Below, one piece after another: positions 42,460-51,281 of a DNA stretch of 64,000 nt. The stretch's first letter is position 1; each line of letters begins with the position of its first letter. The notes under the pieces are model-generated. The model was given only the letters and a program-made list of their open reading frames with translations, ran no database searches and was not told where the DNA came from. Made by a program: the position numbers and the translations under genes. Origin of the DNA: Lachnospiraceae bacterium 10-1 (GTDB lineage: Bacteria > Bacillota > Clostridia > Lachnospirales > Lachnospiraceae); contig KE159821.1 in the NCBI GenBank assembly GCA_000403495.2, positions 124,001 through 188,000 of the forward strand, given 5' to 3'.

Positions 42460-43712
42460 TCCATCTCCACCTCCTTCACCAGCGCGGAGTATGGGATTTT
42501 TTCCCCACCGCGCACCACATACACATTTTCCGAATCCCCGGTATCCTCCACATACCTCCGCAGGATGACGGATGCGTACTTTTCATCCAGCTCCATCATA
42601 TGGCAGATACGGTTTGTCTGCTCACATGCCATCATCGTGGAGCCGCTCCCTCCGAAAGTGTCCAGAACGATGGCGTTTTCCTGGGAGGAATTGCAGATTG
42701 GGTATCCGAGCAGGTCAAGCGGCTTCGATGTCGGGTGGTTCTTATTCCGCTTCGGCTTGTCGTAGTTCCAGATGGTGGTCTGCTTCCGGTCGGAATACCA
42801 CGGGTGTTTTCCGTTCTTAAGGAAACCGTACAGCACAGGCTCATGCTGCCACTGGTAATCCGAGCGCCCAAGCACCAGCGAATTCTTTACCCATATGCAC
42901 ACCCCGGCAAGGTGGAACCCCGCATCCACAAAGGCTTTCCTGAAATTAAGCCCCTCCGTGTCCGCATGGAACACATAAGCTGCACCGCCGCTTTCCAGAT
43001 GCTCCACCATGTTCTGGAAGGAATTGTACAGAAAAGTGTAAAACTCCCCGTTCTCCATGCTGTCGTTCTGGATGGAAAGCCCACTTCCGCTCTTGAATGC
43101 GACGTTATACGGCGGGTCCGTCACGATAAGGTTTGCCTTTTTCCCGTCCATGAGCGCCGCCACGTCCTCCGCACTGGTAGCGTCACCGCACATCAGCCTG
43201 TGCCTGCCCACCGTCCAGATATCTCCCTTTTCCACGAACGCCGCTTTCTCCAACGCTGCGGAAAGGTCGAAATCATCATCTTTCACATCTTTTTCACCGT
43301 CCCCGGAGAAAAGGTCTGCAATCTCATCCTCACCGAAGCCTGTCAAAGATACATCAAAATCCGCACCCTGCAAACTTTCAATCTCAATGCGGAGCAGCTC
43401 CTCATCCCATCCGGCATCCAGAGCCATGCGGTTGTCCGCAAGGATGTAGGCTTTCTTCTGCGCCTCTGTCAGATAGTCCACAAATACACACGGAACCTCT
43501 GTAATCCCTTCCTCCTTCGCCGCTGCGATCCTGCCATGCCCTGCGATGACATTGAAATCCCGGTCGATGATGACCGGGTTGATGAAGCCGAACTCCCGCA
43601 GGGATGAGCGGAGCTTCGCAAGCTGCTCCGGCGAGTGCGTCCGCGCATTATTCACATACGGCACTAATTTTGAGAGCGGCACAAGCTGCATCTCCGTTGT
43701 CGTCTTACCCAT
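42456..43712 (-). CDS. ParB-like domain fused to a DNA adenine/N4-cytosine methyltransferase
   Basis: 418 residues. ParB/sulfiredoxin-like N-terminal domain (about 10-115; NVIAGHGRIAAAKEEG) followed by a beta-class methyltransferase (about 170-400): motif IV VTDPPYNVAF comes before motif I DTFGGSGSTMMA, as in that class. It methylates exocyclic amines (N6-adenine or N4-cytosine). It is coupled to the C5 methyltransferase and begins 6 bases after the terminase small subunit stop. Confidence 0.92.
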   Translation of the reverse strand: MGKTTTEMQLVPLSKLVPYVNNARTHSPEQLAKLRSSLREFGFINPVIIDRDFNVIAGHGRIAAAKEEGITEVPCVFVDYLTEAQKKAYILADNRMALDAGWDEELLRIEIESLQGADFDVSLTGFGEDEIADLFSGDGEKDVKDDDFDLSAALEKAAFVEKGDIWTVGRHRLMCGDATSAEDVAALMDGKKANLIVTDPPYNVAFKSGSGLSIQNDSMENGEFYTFLYNSFQNMVEHLESGGAAYVFHADTEGLNFRKAFVDAGFHLAGVCIWVKNSLVLGRSDYQWQHEPVLYGFLKNGKHPWYSDRKQTTIWNYDKPKRNKNHPTSKPLDLLGYPICNSSQENAIVLDTFGGSGSTMMACEQTNRICHMMELDEKYASVILRRYVEDTGDSENVYVVRGGEKIPYSALVKEVEME

Positions 43713-43718
43713 TTTTAT

Positions 43719-44261
43719 CTACACTCCTTTCCTTGCACGGAGCAGCCGCTCCATCACATCATCCTGCGGCGTGTTCCCCTGGAACTCCACCGAGCAGTTC
43801 TCCTTCACGATCTGGTATATCTGCATCCAGCAGTAATTGGTCTGCTTCATGTAGGACTGGCTCATGGTGACATAAGGGGAGGCAATGGCGGCTCCTGTAG
43901 TCGGGTGCTTCGCCAGAAATCCAGTGGACGAAACAATCTCCTCGCACTGAATCCACCGGGACACGCTCATGGCGTACTGCTCCACCATCTGCACCGTGAC
44001 CAGCTTTTCACATCCCCTTGCTTTCAGCCAGGCATACGTTTCGTTGTAGACTTCCTCCGCCACCAGCTCCCGCCCGCTTTTCTGCGGGGATTTCAGGAAG
44101 TCCTTCACGGGCGGCACATCCACGCCCTCCAGCTCGGCCGGCTCCATCATGACTTCCGCCGGCCGGCCTTCGGCAATCTTCTCCGTGAGTGCCTTGGGCT
44201 TGCGTCCCGCCCCCGGCCTTGCGCCGCCCCGCCCGCTGCCGTCTTTTGCCACTGTTTTCAC
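43719..44261 (-). CDS. Terminase small subunit (P27 family)
   Basis: 180 residues. GARPGAGRKPKAL at the N-terminus (basic DNA-binding arm), central helices with TYAWLKARGCEKLVTV and the C-terminal NTPQDDVMERLLRARKG, typical of P27 family. It recognises the packaging start. Start GTG at 44261 has weak ribosome-site support, so the N-terminus may differ by a few residues. Separated from the large subunit by 7.7 kb of methyltransferase and amidoligase genes. Confidence 0.85.
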   Translation of the reverse strand: MKTVAKDGSGRGGARPGAGRKPKALTEKIAEGRPAEVMMEPAELEGVDVPPVKDFLKSPQKSGRELVAEEVYNETYAWLKARGCEKLVTVQMVEQYAMSVSRWIQCEEIVSSTGFLAKHPTTGAAIASPYVTMSQSYMKQTNYCWMQIYQIVKENCSVEFQGNTPQDDVMERLLRARKGV

Positions 44262-44471
44262 CCCGTTTCTTTGATTTTCTTTGAAAAAATGCTGCGGAAA
44301 TCAAACGCCGCAGCACCTTGAAAGCCTTTATTTTACGGAAATCTCCGAGGGGTTAATCCCCCGTTTGATTTCCGGTTTTTATGCGTGTGACCCCACGCCC
44401 GTTCCCCGGCACACAGGCTGTAGAGATTGATAGGGCCCTGGCGGGTCCACAGGGAACCCGCACACAATGAC

Positions 44472-44831
44472 CTAACGCTTATTCCACCTGTCGCCGCGCT
44501 CCGCATGAATCCTTGCATGGCAGGGCTGGCACAGCGACACGAGGTTCTCCTCGTCATGCGTCCCGCCCTCTGCCAATGGCAGCTTATGGTGTACTTCCTC
44601 CACCGGCCGCAGCAGTCCTTTCTTCTGGCACTCCTCACAGAACGGATGCTTGGCTGCATAGCGGTCACGGATACGCTTCCATGCCCTCCCATACCTACGG
44701 CGTACAGCCGGGTCGCGGTCGTACTTCTCGTAGCGGCGGTTCTCCTGCCGCTCATGCTCCTCACAGAACCTCCCTTCCGTCAGCTTCGGGCATCCGGGGA
44801 AGGAACACGGCCTCTTCGGTTTCCTTGGCAT
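44472..44831 (-). CDS. HNH endonuclease
   Basis: 119 residues, Cys-rich N-terminal (FPGCPKLTEGRFCEEH) and an HNH motif VHHKLPLAEGGTHDEENLV followed by CQPCHARIHAE. In HK97-like phages it aids terminase nuclease function. SD AGGAGGTGA lies 6 bases before the ATG at 44831. Placed before the terminase small subunit as usual. Confidence 0.92.
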   Translation of the reverse strand: MPRKPKRPCSFPGCPKLTEGRFCEEHERQENRRYEKYDRDPAVRRRYGRAWKRIRDRYAAKHPFCEECQKKGLLRPVEEVHHKLPLAEGGTHDEENLVSLCQPCHARIHAERGDRWNKR

Positions 44832-44967
44832 CTGCCTCACCTCCTTATAGGCATAAAGAAAGCCCCCGCAGGATTCTTTTGCTCCTGCGAAGTCCCTCTT
44901 GACATTTTCTCATGCTATCAGCATACCACGTCCAAAACCAAATGTCATGCCCGCAAAGTGGACACTT

Positions 44968-45417
44968 TTATTTCCCGTACAGCATGACGGACAATTTTGA
45001 CAGCGCCCGGTTCTTCCTGCGGTATGCCGAATTCCTCTCAATCTGGAAACGCTCGCAGACGGCGTTGACTGCCGGTCCGTTCCCGCCCATGTAGAAACAT
45101 TCCAGAACGTAACGGTCATCTTCTGTAAGCTGCTCCCATGCCGGCCCAAACCATGCCATGAATTCCACCGCCTCCCGGTACCGCTCTTTCAGCACATCGA
45201 TCTCCTCAATGCCCTTGACTATCCTGTCCTCCGCCGCATGGGGATTGTGCGTGTGTGGCATACCGTCAGGCCGCGGGCTGCTGATGCCTCCCATCTTCTG
45301 GTATGCCGCCTTGATCTCATCGTCCGTGTGGCTGATGATGAATTCCATCCTCCCGTAATCCCTCAGTGCATTGGCGGTCGCGCCCCTTTTGTCTAAATAC
45401 TGCCATATGATTCCCAT
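44968..45417 (-). CDS. Late-gene regulator, sigma region 4-like (DUF1492/ArpU type)
   Basis: 149 residues. Coiled region (about 20-90) and a C-terminal HTH with LECFYMGGNGPAVNAVCERF and ERNSAYRRKNRALSKL. Proteins of this type activate late phage genes. It lies between replication genes and the packaging block, which fits. Exact family by resemblance. Confidence 0.75.
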   Translation of the reverse strand: MGIIWQYLDKRGATANALRDYGRMEFIISHTDDEIKAAYQKMGGISSPRPDGMPHTHNPHAAEDRIVKGIEEIDVLKERYREAVEFMAWFGPAWEQLTEDDRYVLECFYMGGNGPAVNAVCERFQIERNSAYRRKNRALSKLSVMLYGK

Positions 45418-45491
45418 AGCTGATGCCTCCTGTTAAATATTTTTATTTCTCCCGGATTGGCATGGATTGTCATTGATTTTCATGGATTGGC

Positions 45492-46863
45492 TTATAAATC
45501 TAAATCTGCCTTCACCGCATCGATCAGTGCGGCCTGCGTGGTGTCCTTTTCGGAAAGAGCTTTCATGATCCGCTCGTCTATGGTGCCTTTCGTGATGATG
45601 TGCTGCACCACCACGGTTTCTGATTGCTGCCCCTGCCGCCACAGCCTCGCCACCGTCTGCTGGTATAATTCCAGTGACCAGGTAAGGCCGAACCACACCA
45701 GCGTGTTCCCTCCGCCCTGGAGGTTGAGGCCGTGTCCTGCGGATGCCGGGTGGATCAGCGCCACCGGGATTTCCCCGGCGTTCCATTTCCGGATGCTGCC
45801 GTCCGTATCCAGCCTGGAACATGGTATTTTCAGCTTGTGGAGCCGTTCCGTGATGCGTTCCAGGTCATGCCGGAACCAGTAAGCCACAAGCACCGGCTTT
45901 CCGTTCGCCGCCTCGATGATGTCCTCCAGTGCGTCCAGCTTCCGCTCATGGATGGCGACCGTCTCCCCGGCATCCGTGTAGATTGCGCCGTTCGCCATCT
46001 GCGACAGCTTCCCGGAAAGGGATGCGGCATTGGCGGCTGTGATCTCACCGTCCGGAAGCTGAAGGACGAGGTCTTTCTTCAAATCCGCATAATGCGAATC
46101 CTCCTTCTCGGAGAGATACACGGTGTATCTGGAATTTATCAGCTCCGGCATCTGCAGGTGGTCGTCAGACTTCATGGAAATGGTGATGTCGGAGATTTTG
46201 CCGTATATCTGCTTCTCCGCCCCAGGCAGCGGCTTGTAGGAAAATACCACCTGCCCGTTCTGCTTATCCGGCCGGAAGTAAGAAGTGCGGTACTGCCCGA
46301 TGAACCTGCCAAGCCGCTCCCCCATGTCCAGCAGCCGGAACTCCGCCCATAAATCCATGAGGCCGTTGCTGCTCGGCGTCCCTGTCAGCCCCACGATGCG
46401 CTTTACCTTCGGCCGGACTTTCATCAGCGCCCTGAACCGCTTCGTCTGGTGGTTTTTGAAGGATGATAACTCATCAATCACCACCATGTCGAAGTCAAAC
46501 GGTATTCCGCTTTCAGAAATCAGCCACTGCACGTTCTCCCGGTTGATGACGTAAATGTCCGCCTGTTTCTGGAGTGCCGACAGCCTTTCACTTTCCGTCC
46601 CGACCGCCACGCTGTATTTCAGTCCCTTCAGATGATCCCATTTTTCAATTTCCGCAGGCCATGTATGCCTTGACACCCTTAATGGGCCAATAACGATAAT
46701 CTTATGGACTTCAAAGCTATCAAACAAAAGGTCGTTGAGTGCGGTCAGCGTTATCCCTGTCTTGCCCTCAGCCCAAGCCCATATCCAACAGGACAGCCGC
46801 TATCGGATGGCTTTTGATATATTCGATTGCGAAACTCTGATAGCTGTGTGGTACGAACTTCAT
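45492..46863 (-). pseudogene. SNF2/DEAD-type helicase, broken in Walker A by a frameshift
   Basis: The frame from the ATG at 46863 reads to LLDMGLG and then meets TGA at 46768-46770. The rest continues in another frame from KTGITLTALNDLL. Joined, the Walker A reads DMGLGKT, so about 7 bases (TGAGGGC on the minus strand) appear inserted. Downstream motifs are intact: VVIDELSSFKN (DExx), GLTGTPSSNGLMDLW, VQHIITKGTIDERI. The long fragment alone is 411 residues from a TTG at 46727 and lacks the ATP-binding P-loop. Probably inactive, unless this is a sequencing error or recoding. Confidence 0.85.
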
Positions 46864-47147
46864 AAGGCATCACCCCCAATCTCTGATATTATTTTTTCAA
46901 TCTGCCCCTCGTCATCCAGTACATATACCCTGAACCCAAGTCCCCGCAGCAGCCTGTGGCGTGCCGCCTGGAGCGGCCTCGGTTTCTGCCCCGGCGCTTT
47001 CAGTTCCACGAATGCCATCCTGCCATGCGGCAGGAGCAGCAGTCTGTCCGGCATCCCGGCAAAGCCAGGAGACGTAAACTTGGGGCAGATGCCGCCGCTT
47101 TTCCTGGATTCCTGCACCAGCTTCTGTTCAATCTGTTTTTCCCGCAT
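46860..47147 (-). CDS. VRR-NUC domain nuclease
   Basis: 95 residues. VRR-NUC core: KFTSPGFAGMPDRLLLLPHG and AFVELKAPGQKP (PD-(D/E)XK-type residues). Phage versions act as structure-specific nucleases in replication or recombination. ATG 47147 with SD AAAGGAATACGGA at 8 bases. Its stop overlaps the helicase ATG (ATGA), so the pair was once co-translated. Confidence 0.9.
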   Translation of the reverse strand: MREKQIEQKLVQESRKSGGICPKFTSPGFAGMPDRLLLLPHGRMAFVELKAPGQKPRPLQAARHRLLRGLGFRVYVLDDEGQIEKIISEIGGDAL

Positions 47148-47377
47148 TCCGTATTCCTTTCTGGACAAAAGGATGGACAACAGCCCGATTTTTTCTATAC
47201 GCGCGTATATACACATATACACACGCCCATTTCTATATTTTCTTTTATTTTTTCTCAATAGGTTTTGTCTTGTCCTCTTGTCCCAATGTTGTTATTTTCC
47301 TTGATATACCGCCGCCCCTTTACAGGACGGGCGGCAGGACACTTATTCGGACGGCTGCCGCCTGTGCCATGGTGTGT

Positions 47378-49711
47378 TCAGGACAGCTTCCGCTTGTACC
47401 CCCGCTGCCGTCCATAGAGCGGGTACGTTGTCCGCTCCGCTTTCTCCCACCCCTCGATCTTGCGCATGATGGCGGCAATGGCGTAGGAATCCGCAGGCTT
47501 CATGGAGGAGCCGTCCCTGCCGAAGCACTCGCACCATATCTCCATGTTGCAGGCATACATACGCTGTACCGTGCCGTCTTTCCTGCTGACGCCGAAGTCG
47601 GAATCACTGAGGTAGCTCCGCCGTTCGAACAGGGACATCTCCGCCCACTTCTCCGGGAGCAGGGTGTCCAGGTACTCCCGCACCAGCCCCTCGCGCTCAT
47701 CCGTTTCCAGGGCGTCCGCCTGTTCCGCCACGGCGATCTCAGCATCCTGGCCTTCCAGGTAGAGCTTCTCCCCTTTCTGGTACAGCACGAGCGTTTCCGC
47801 CCATATCTGCGCCACATCCTCTTTCGTGAGCTGCCACGGCTTCTTCCTGGAGCTGCCGGACACGCGCACCGGCCAGAAGCGGCGGTTGCCCGTGATGTCG
47901 CGCAGGAAGCCCGTCTCCGCATTCGTGGTGCCTACAATGACGCACTGCCTCGGATGGCTCTCCACATTGACGCCATAGGACGCGCGGTACTTGTCGTCCA
48001 CACGGCTGATAAAGGACTTCACAGTCTCGATGTCCGCCTTCCTCATGCCCGCCAGCTCGCCCAGCTCCAGTATCCAGTAGCCCTGCAGTTTCTCCGGGCC
48101 GGACTTGTCTCGCATATCCGTGAGCGTCAGGCTGTCGGAGAACCATTCCCCGGCGAGCTTCGCATAAAAGGTGGACTTCCCGATGCCCTGCGGGCCATTC
48201 AGGATCGGGACGCTGTCAAACTTCGTCCCTGGACGGTATACCCTTGCGATGGCCGCCGCCATCGACTTTCGGCTGACCGCCCTTGTGTAGCTGTTATCCG
48301 CGGCGCCGAAATAATCAACCAGCAGGGTGTCCACGCGGGGGATGCCGTCCCATTCCGGCAGTCCCTCCAGATAATCCCGGATGGGATGGTATGCCCGCTC
48401 CGCCGCCACCGCCACCACGGCGTCCTTCGTCTTGGTCGGGGAATAGATGCCGTAGTTCCTGGAGAGGTACACCTTGAGCGCCGCCGCATCAGAATCACTC
48501 CAGCCGCCCTTGATCTGCTCCCATGGCAGTCCCTCCCTTGCGTCGATCCCGTCCCGGTGGCAGTTAAAGGCAATGCCCTTCAGTTCCTCATCGTTCTGGA
48601 TGATCAGGACAATGTTATCCAGCGTGTCTTTTATGCCGCCTTTCCGGTCAAGCTCCAGGCTTTTCCTCCAGTCCTCCCCGTCTGCGAATTCCTCTCCGGC
48701 CTGCCTGCGCCGCTCCTCCAGGGCCTCTACCTTCACGCTGTCAATCGTCAGCGCAAAATCGCACATTGCCTTGAAGGATGCTTTGTCATCAAGTTCACCG
48801 AATTTGTGGATGCGTACAAGGTCAAAGGCATTGCAGAGTTTCAGATAGGCAGGGTCTTTTGCATGGTGGCTGTAGGCGAATTTCCCGCCCTCCTTGATTT
48901 CCACGCCCGCCATGCTGCTGGACTCGGTCAGGTGGTAGCGGTCTTCCTTGTCCGTAGGCTCATATACATCCTGCAGGAAAGCGTCCATGGCAAGGCTTAT
49001 AGGGAAGAACACCCTGTTGAACAATCCCACCACGCCCTCTTTTTCAAGCGGGTCCTGCACCTTCTGTATGCTGATGGAATTTGCCCGGCTCTCCCTTGAG
49101 GATGTGGGCAGCCTTGTCGGGTCCCGCCATTCCGGATGCGCCGACAGGACGTCATCCGGGTCAAGCCATGCACCGCCCACCTCTTTATAGACGAACTCAC
49201 CGTTGGAAGGCGTACTCGGCCAGTACATGAGCTGGTTAGGCTGGTAGGAGCATTCGTCAAAATAATCCATGCCAAGCCCCTGCGCAAGATACCTCGCCAC
49301 CGCCACATATTCTTCTGGGGACACGTCCCTTGCCAGCGGGAACACAAGGCGTACCCTCGGTTCTTCCGCCGTATGGCTGTGGGTGCTGTAAAGCACGGAG
49401 GCATACGGCACGGCCTTTTCATAACCCGCCAGGAACTCCGGGTCGATGCGGTCGCCGTCCAGCGCCACCATGGAACGGGACTCCACCGTGTCGATCTTCC
49501 GCCTGCCGCCCTTTAACACTCCTGCAACAAAGCCGCCATGGTCTTTTGCCGCATCCTTTTTCGATTTCGGGAAACGGGCATATTCCTCCGCTGATTCCGG
49601 TGTGCGGATTGTCGTTTTCAGGCGTTCTTTCAATTCCCCAAACCGTATGGTCTTGTTCGACCACTGCTTTGCGCTGCGGCTGTTCCCATATGCAATACTC
49701 AACTCACGCAT
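47378..49711 (-). CDS. Primase-helicase, VapE/VirE family
   Basis: 777 residues. N-terminal primase-like (AEP fold) domain (about 20-215; SMVALDGDRID), a helical linker (about 300-420) and a superfamily 3-like helicase (about 490-650): Walker A NGPQGIGKST near 507, GYWILELGEL, GTTNAETGFLRDITGNRRFW. It unwinds and primes phage DNA. It overlaps the upstream nuclease-like gene by 8 bases. No breaks seen. Confidence 0.9.
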   Translation of the reverse strand: MRELSIAYGNSRSAKQWSNKTIRFGELKERLKTTIRTPESAEEYARFPKSKKDAAKDHGGFVAGVLKGGRRKIDTVESRSMVALDGDRIDPEFLAGYEKAVPYASVLYSTHSHTAEEPRVRLVFPLARDVSPEEYVAVARYLAQGLGMDYFDECSYQPNQLMYWPSTPSNGEFVYKEVGGAWLDPDDVLSAHPEWRDPTRLPTSSRESRANSISIQKVQDPLEKEGVVGLFNRVFFPISLAMDAFLQDVYEPTDKEDRYHLTESSSMAGVEIKEGGKFAYSHHAKDPAYLKLCNAFDLVRIHKFGELDDKASFKAMCDFALTIDSVKVEALEERRRQAGEEFADGEDWRKSLELDRKGGIKDTLDNIVLIIQNDEELKGIAFNCHRDGIDAREGLPWEQIKGGWSDSDAAALKVYLSRNYGIYSPTKTKDAVVAVAAERAYHPIRDYLEGLPEWDGIPRVDTLLVDYFGAADNSYTRAVSRKSMAAAIARVYRPGTKFDSVPILNGPQGIGKSTFYAKLAGEWFSDSLTLTDMRDKSGPEKLQGYWILELGELAGMRKADIETVKSFISRVDDKYRASYGVNVESHPRQCVIVGTTNAETGFLRDITGNRRFWPVRVSGSSRKKPWQLTKEDVAQIWAETLVLYQKGEKLYLEGQDAEIAVAEQADALETDEREGLVREYLDTLLPEKWAEMSLFERRSYLSDSDFGVSRKDGTVQRMYACNMEIWCECFGRDGSSMKPADSYAIAAIMRKIEGWEKAERTTYPLYGRQRGYKRKLS

Positions 49712-50345
49712 AGCGCGCCCTCCTTACTTTTGGCGTTTCCCCATGTTCAAACCGCGCCTGCCTTGCAAGGCGGTATGCCCGCTCCGTTGCCCTGCGGTCT
49801 ATGAAACGCCGGTTGTATTCTTCCGCCTGTCCGAACAGCTCCAGATATCCCTCACGGTTGACGCAGGGGAAAGCCGTGCAGTCCATACCGTCAACCGTGC
49901 CGGAATGGAACGCCCGCGCTCCCCACGGAAACGGCCTGCCGCTTTCCGCATCTACCCATGACCTCATCCTGTCCAGCGTTGTCCCTGGCGGGATGTCCCC
50001 CAGAACTAAAACAGGCGTATCCGATATGGCAGGCAGCCCATCCGCAAGCCCGGCTTTATAGAATGCCAGTATCTTTTCAGAATCTGCCTGCGTCATCTGC
50101 CCCTTCACTTCAACATAAAGGCTGCGTATTTCCGAAAACTCACTGCCGGAGCCATAGCCGCCAAGCTGCACCCTTTTGAGCAGGAAATCCGGCAGGTAAT
50201 GAATCCCGTTCCCAAGGTCATACCCTTCCGGCTCATATTCCCAATCCACACCGCAGGCATCAAAGAACACCGCCCACCTTGCCTCCAGCCGGGACCGGAA
50301 TAAATACCCCTTGTATTCTGTCTGTATAGCTTTCATTTCCCCCAT
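49704..50345 (-). CDS. PD-(D/E)XK nuclease-like protein
   Basis: 213 residues. Contains YKGYLFRSRLEARWAVFFDA, then YLPDFLL and LYVEVKG, a PD-(D/E)XK core (RLEARW, PDF, EVK). Probably a phage DNA-processing nuclease. The ATG at 50345 overlaps the upstream stop; a second ATG at 50336 is possible. Confidence 0.75.
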   Translation of the reverse strand: MGEMKAIQTEYKGYLFRSRLEARWAVFFDACGVDWEYEPEGYDLGNGIHYLPDFLLKRVQLGGYGSGSEFSEIRSLYVEVKGQMTQADSEKILAFYKAGLADGLPAISDTPVLVLGDIPPGTTLDRMRSWVDAESGRPFPWGARAFHSGTVDGMDCTAFPCVNREGYLELFGQAEEYNRRFIDRRATERAYRLARQARFEHGETPKVRRARYA

Positions 50346-50773
50346 CAGCCTCCAACCTCCTCGCAGTTTTCTGTGAAATAGCGGATTGGCATACCCCGCT
50401 TTTCCGCTTTCTCAATCTCCGCCGCCATCCCCGTGGATATGGTGCCGCCGAACACCCACAACTGCTCACACTTCCCCAAAAGCACCAGCCCCATGAACAT
50501 CCCGATTGCCCGCTCCGCAGGCTTCCCGTCATCCAGGAACTGCGGAAACAAAAGGTGCGGGGCGAGCGGTATCACGCCGTTCTCCACCGCAAACCTGCTG
50601 TACCGCCTCGCCTTCTGCGTGTTCCCTGACCTGTCCCCGGCAAACGGGGAGCATATATAGACAAGCGGCCGGTATGCCCGCTTCGCCGCCTTTTCCTCCT
50701 TCTGGATTCCCGATAACGCCGCATGGCTCGTCGGGTCGCTGTATCCCTCGCTGTTATATCTGCTGATTCCCAT
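50345..50773 (-). CDS. DUF4406/nucleoside deoxyribosyltransferase-like protein
   Basis: 142 residues, start MGISRYN at 50773 with SD GGAGG at 8 bases. YICSPFAGDRSGN, VIPLAPHLLFPQF and CEQLWVFGGTISTGM fit the small Rossmann-like DUF4406/DUF7768 group. May salvage or modify nucleotides during replication (inference). Confidence 0.8.
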   Translation of the reverse strand: MGISRYNSEGYSDPTSHAALSGIQKEEKAAKRAYRPLVYICSPFAGDRSGNTQKARRYSRFAVENGVIPLAPHLLFPQFLDDGKPAERAIGMFMGLVLLGKCEQLWVFGGTISTGMAAEIEKAEKRGMPIRYFTENCEEVGG

Positions 50774-50942
50774 CAACCATACCTCCATTCTGCCTGCGCC
50801 GGCCTTCCCGGACTGTGTCCGCAGGCTTGTAAAACGGGCAGTCCCTCCCGCCAAAGTCATTGTCCTTTAAGCAGGTGCAGACGCCGCCCCTGTTTGCGAA
50901 ACAGTCGCCGTGTGTCCTGCATTCCGGCATCACATCAGTCAT
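50754..50942 (-). CDS. Small cysteine-rich protein
   Basis: 62 residues with six Cys in the first 40 (PECRTHGDCFANRGGVCTC, DCPFY). Likely metal-binding. ATG at 50942 overlaps the upstream gene by 8 bases; it overlaps the next by 20 bases. Unknown function. Confidence 0.7.
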   Translation of the reverse strand: MTDVMPECRTHGDCFANRGGVCTCLKDNDFGGRDCPFYKPADTVREGRRRQNGGMVDGNQQI

Positions 50943-51270
50943 CTTTTATCCCTCCTGAAATCAATCTGATATTCCCCGCCATCCTTCTGCGGAGGGTTTC
51001 CGTTTTGTTGAACTGCGCCCTCCAGCGCCTCCGCTCCGGGGTATCCGCAGGAAGCGCCTCCTCTATTTCTTTGTACATTTTGCATAGTGCCGCATACCCG
51101 TCTGCCAGCTCCCACAGCTCCGAAAGCAGCTCCGCCCTCGTTTCATCAGAGCAGTATGAATTGATGAGCCTCGCGGCTTTCCTTGCCGCCGGCATCTTGC
51201 AGGGGAAGAACGCCTCAATGTTCAGCTCCATATATCCCATCCCGTATTCAATCCGCAGCCGTTCCATCAT
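50935..51270 (-). CDS. Small phage replication-region protein
   Basis: 111 residues, start at 51270. FFPCKMPAARKAARLINSYC is followed by helices, with a basic end (RRRMAGNIRLISGGIKDD). No family recognised. Starts 11 bases after the polymerase stop. Confidence 0.65.
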   Translation of the reverse strand: MMERLRIEYGMGYMELNIEAFFPCKMPAARKAARLINSYCSDETRAELLSELWELADGYAALCKMYKEIEEALPADTPERRRWRAQFNKTETLRRRMAGNIRLISGGIKDD

Positions 51271-51281
51271 GCACCCCCTGC

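Noticed and set aside
42600-43607. 335-codon plus-strand frame
   Set aside because: Opposite the ParB-methyltransferase with all motifs in place; no plausible ribosome site.
47270-49099. 609-codon open frame on the plus strand
   Set aside because: It lies opposite the intact VapE-type gene in GC-rich DNA; the translation is rich in His/Arg/Pro with no domain. It is a shadow frame.
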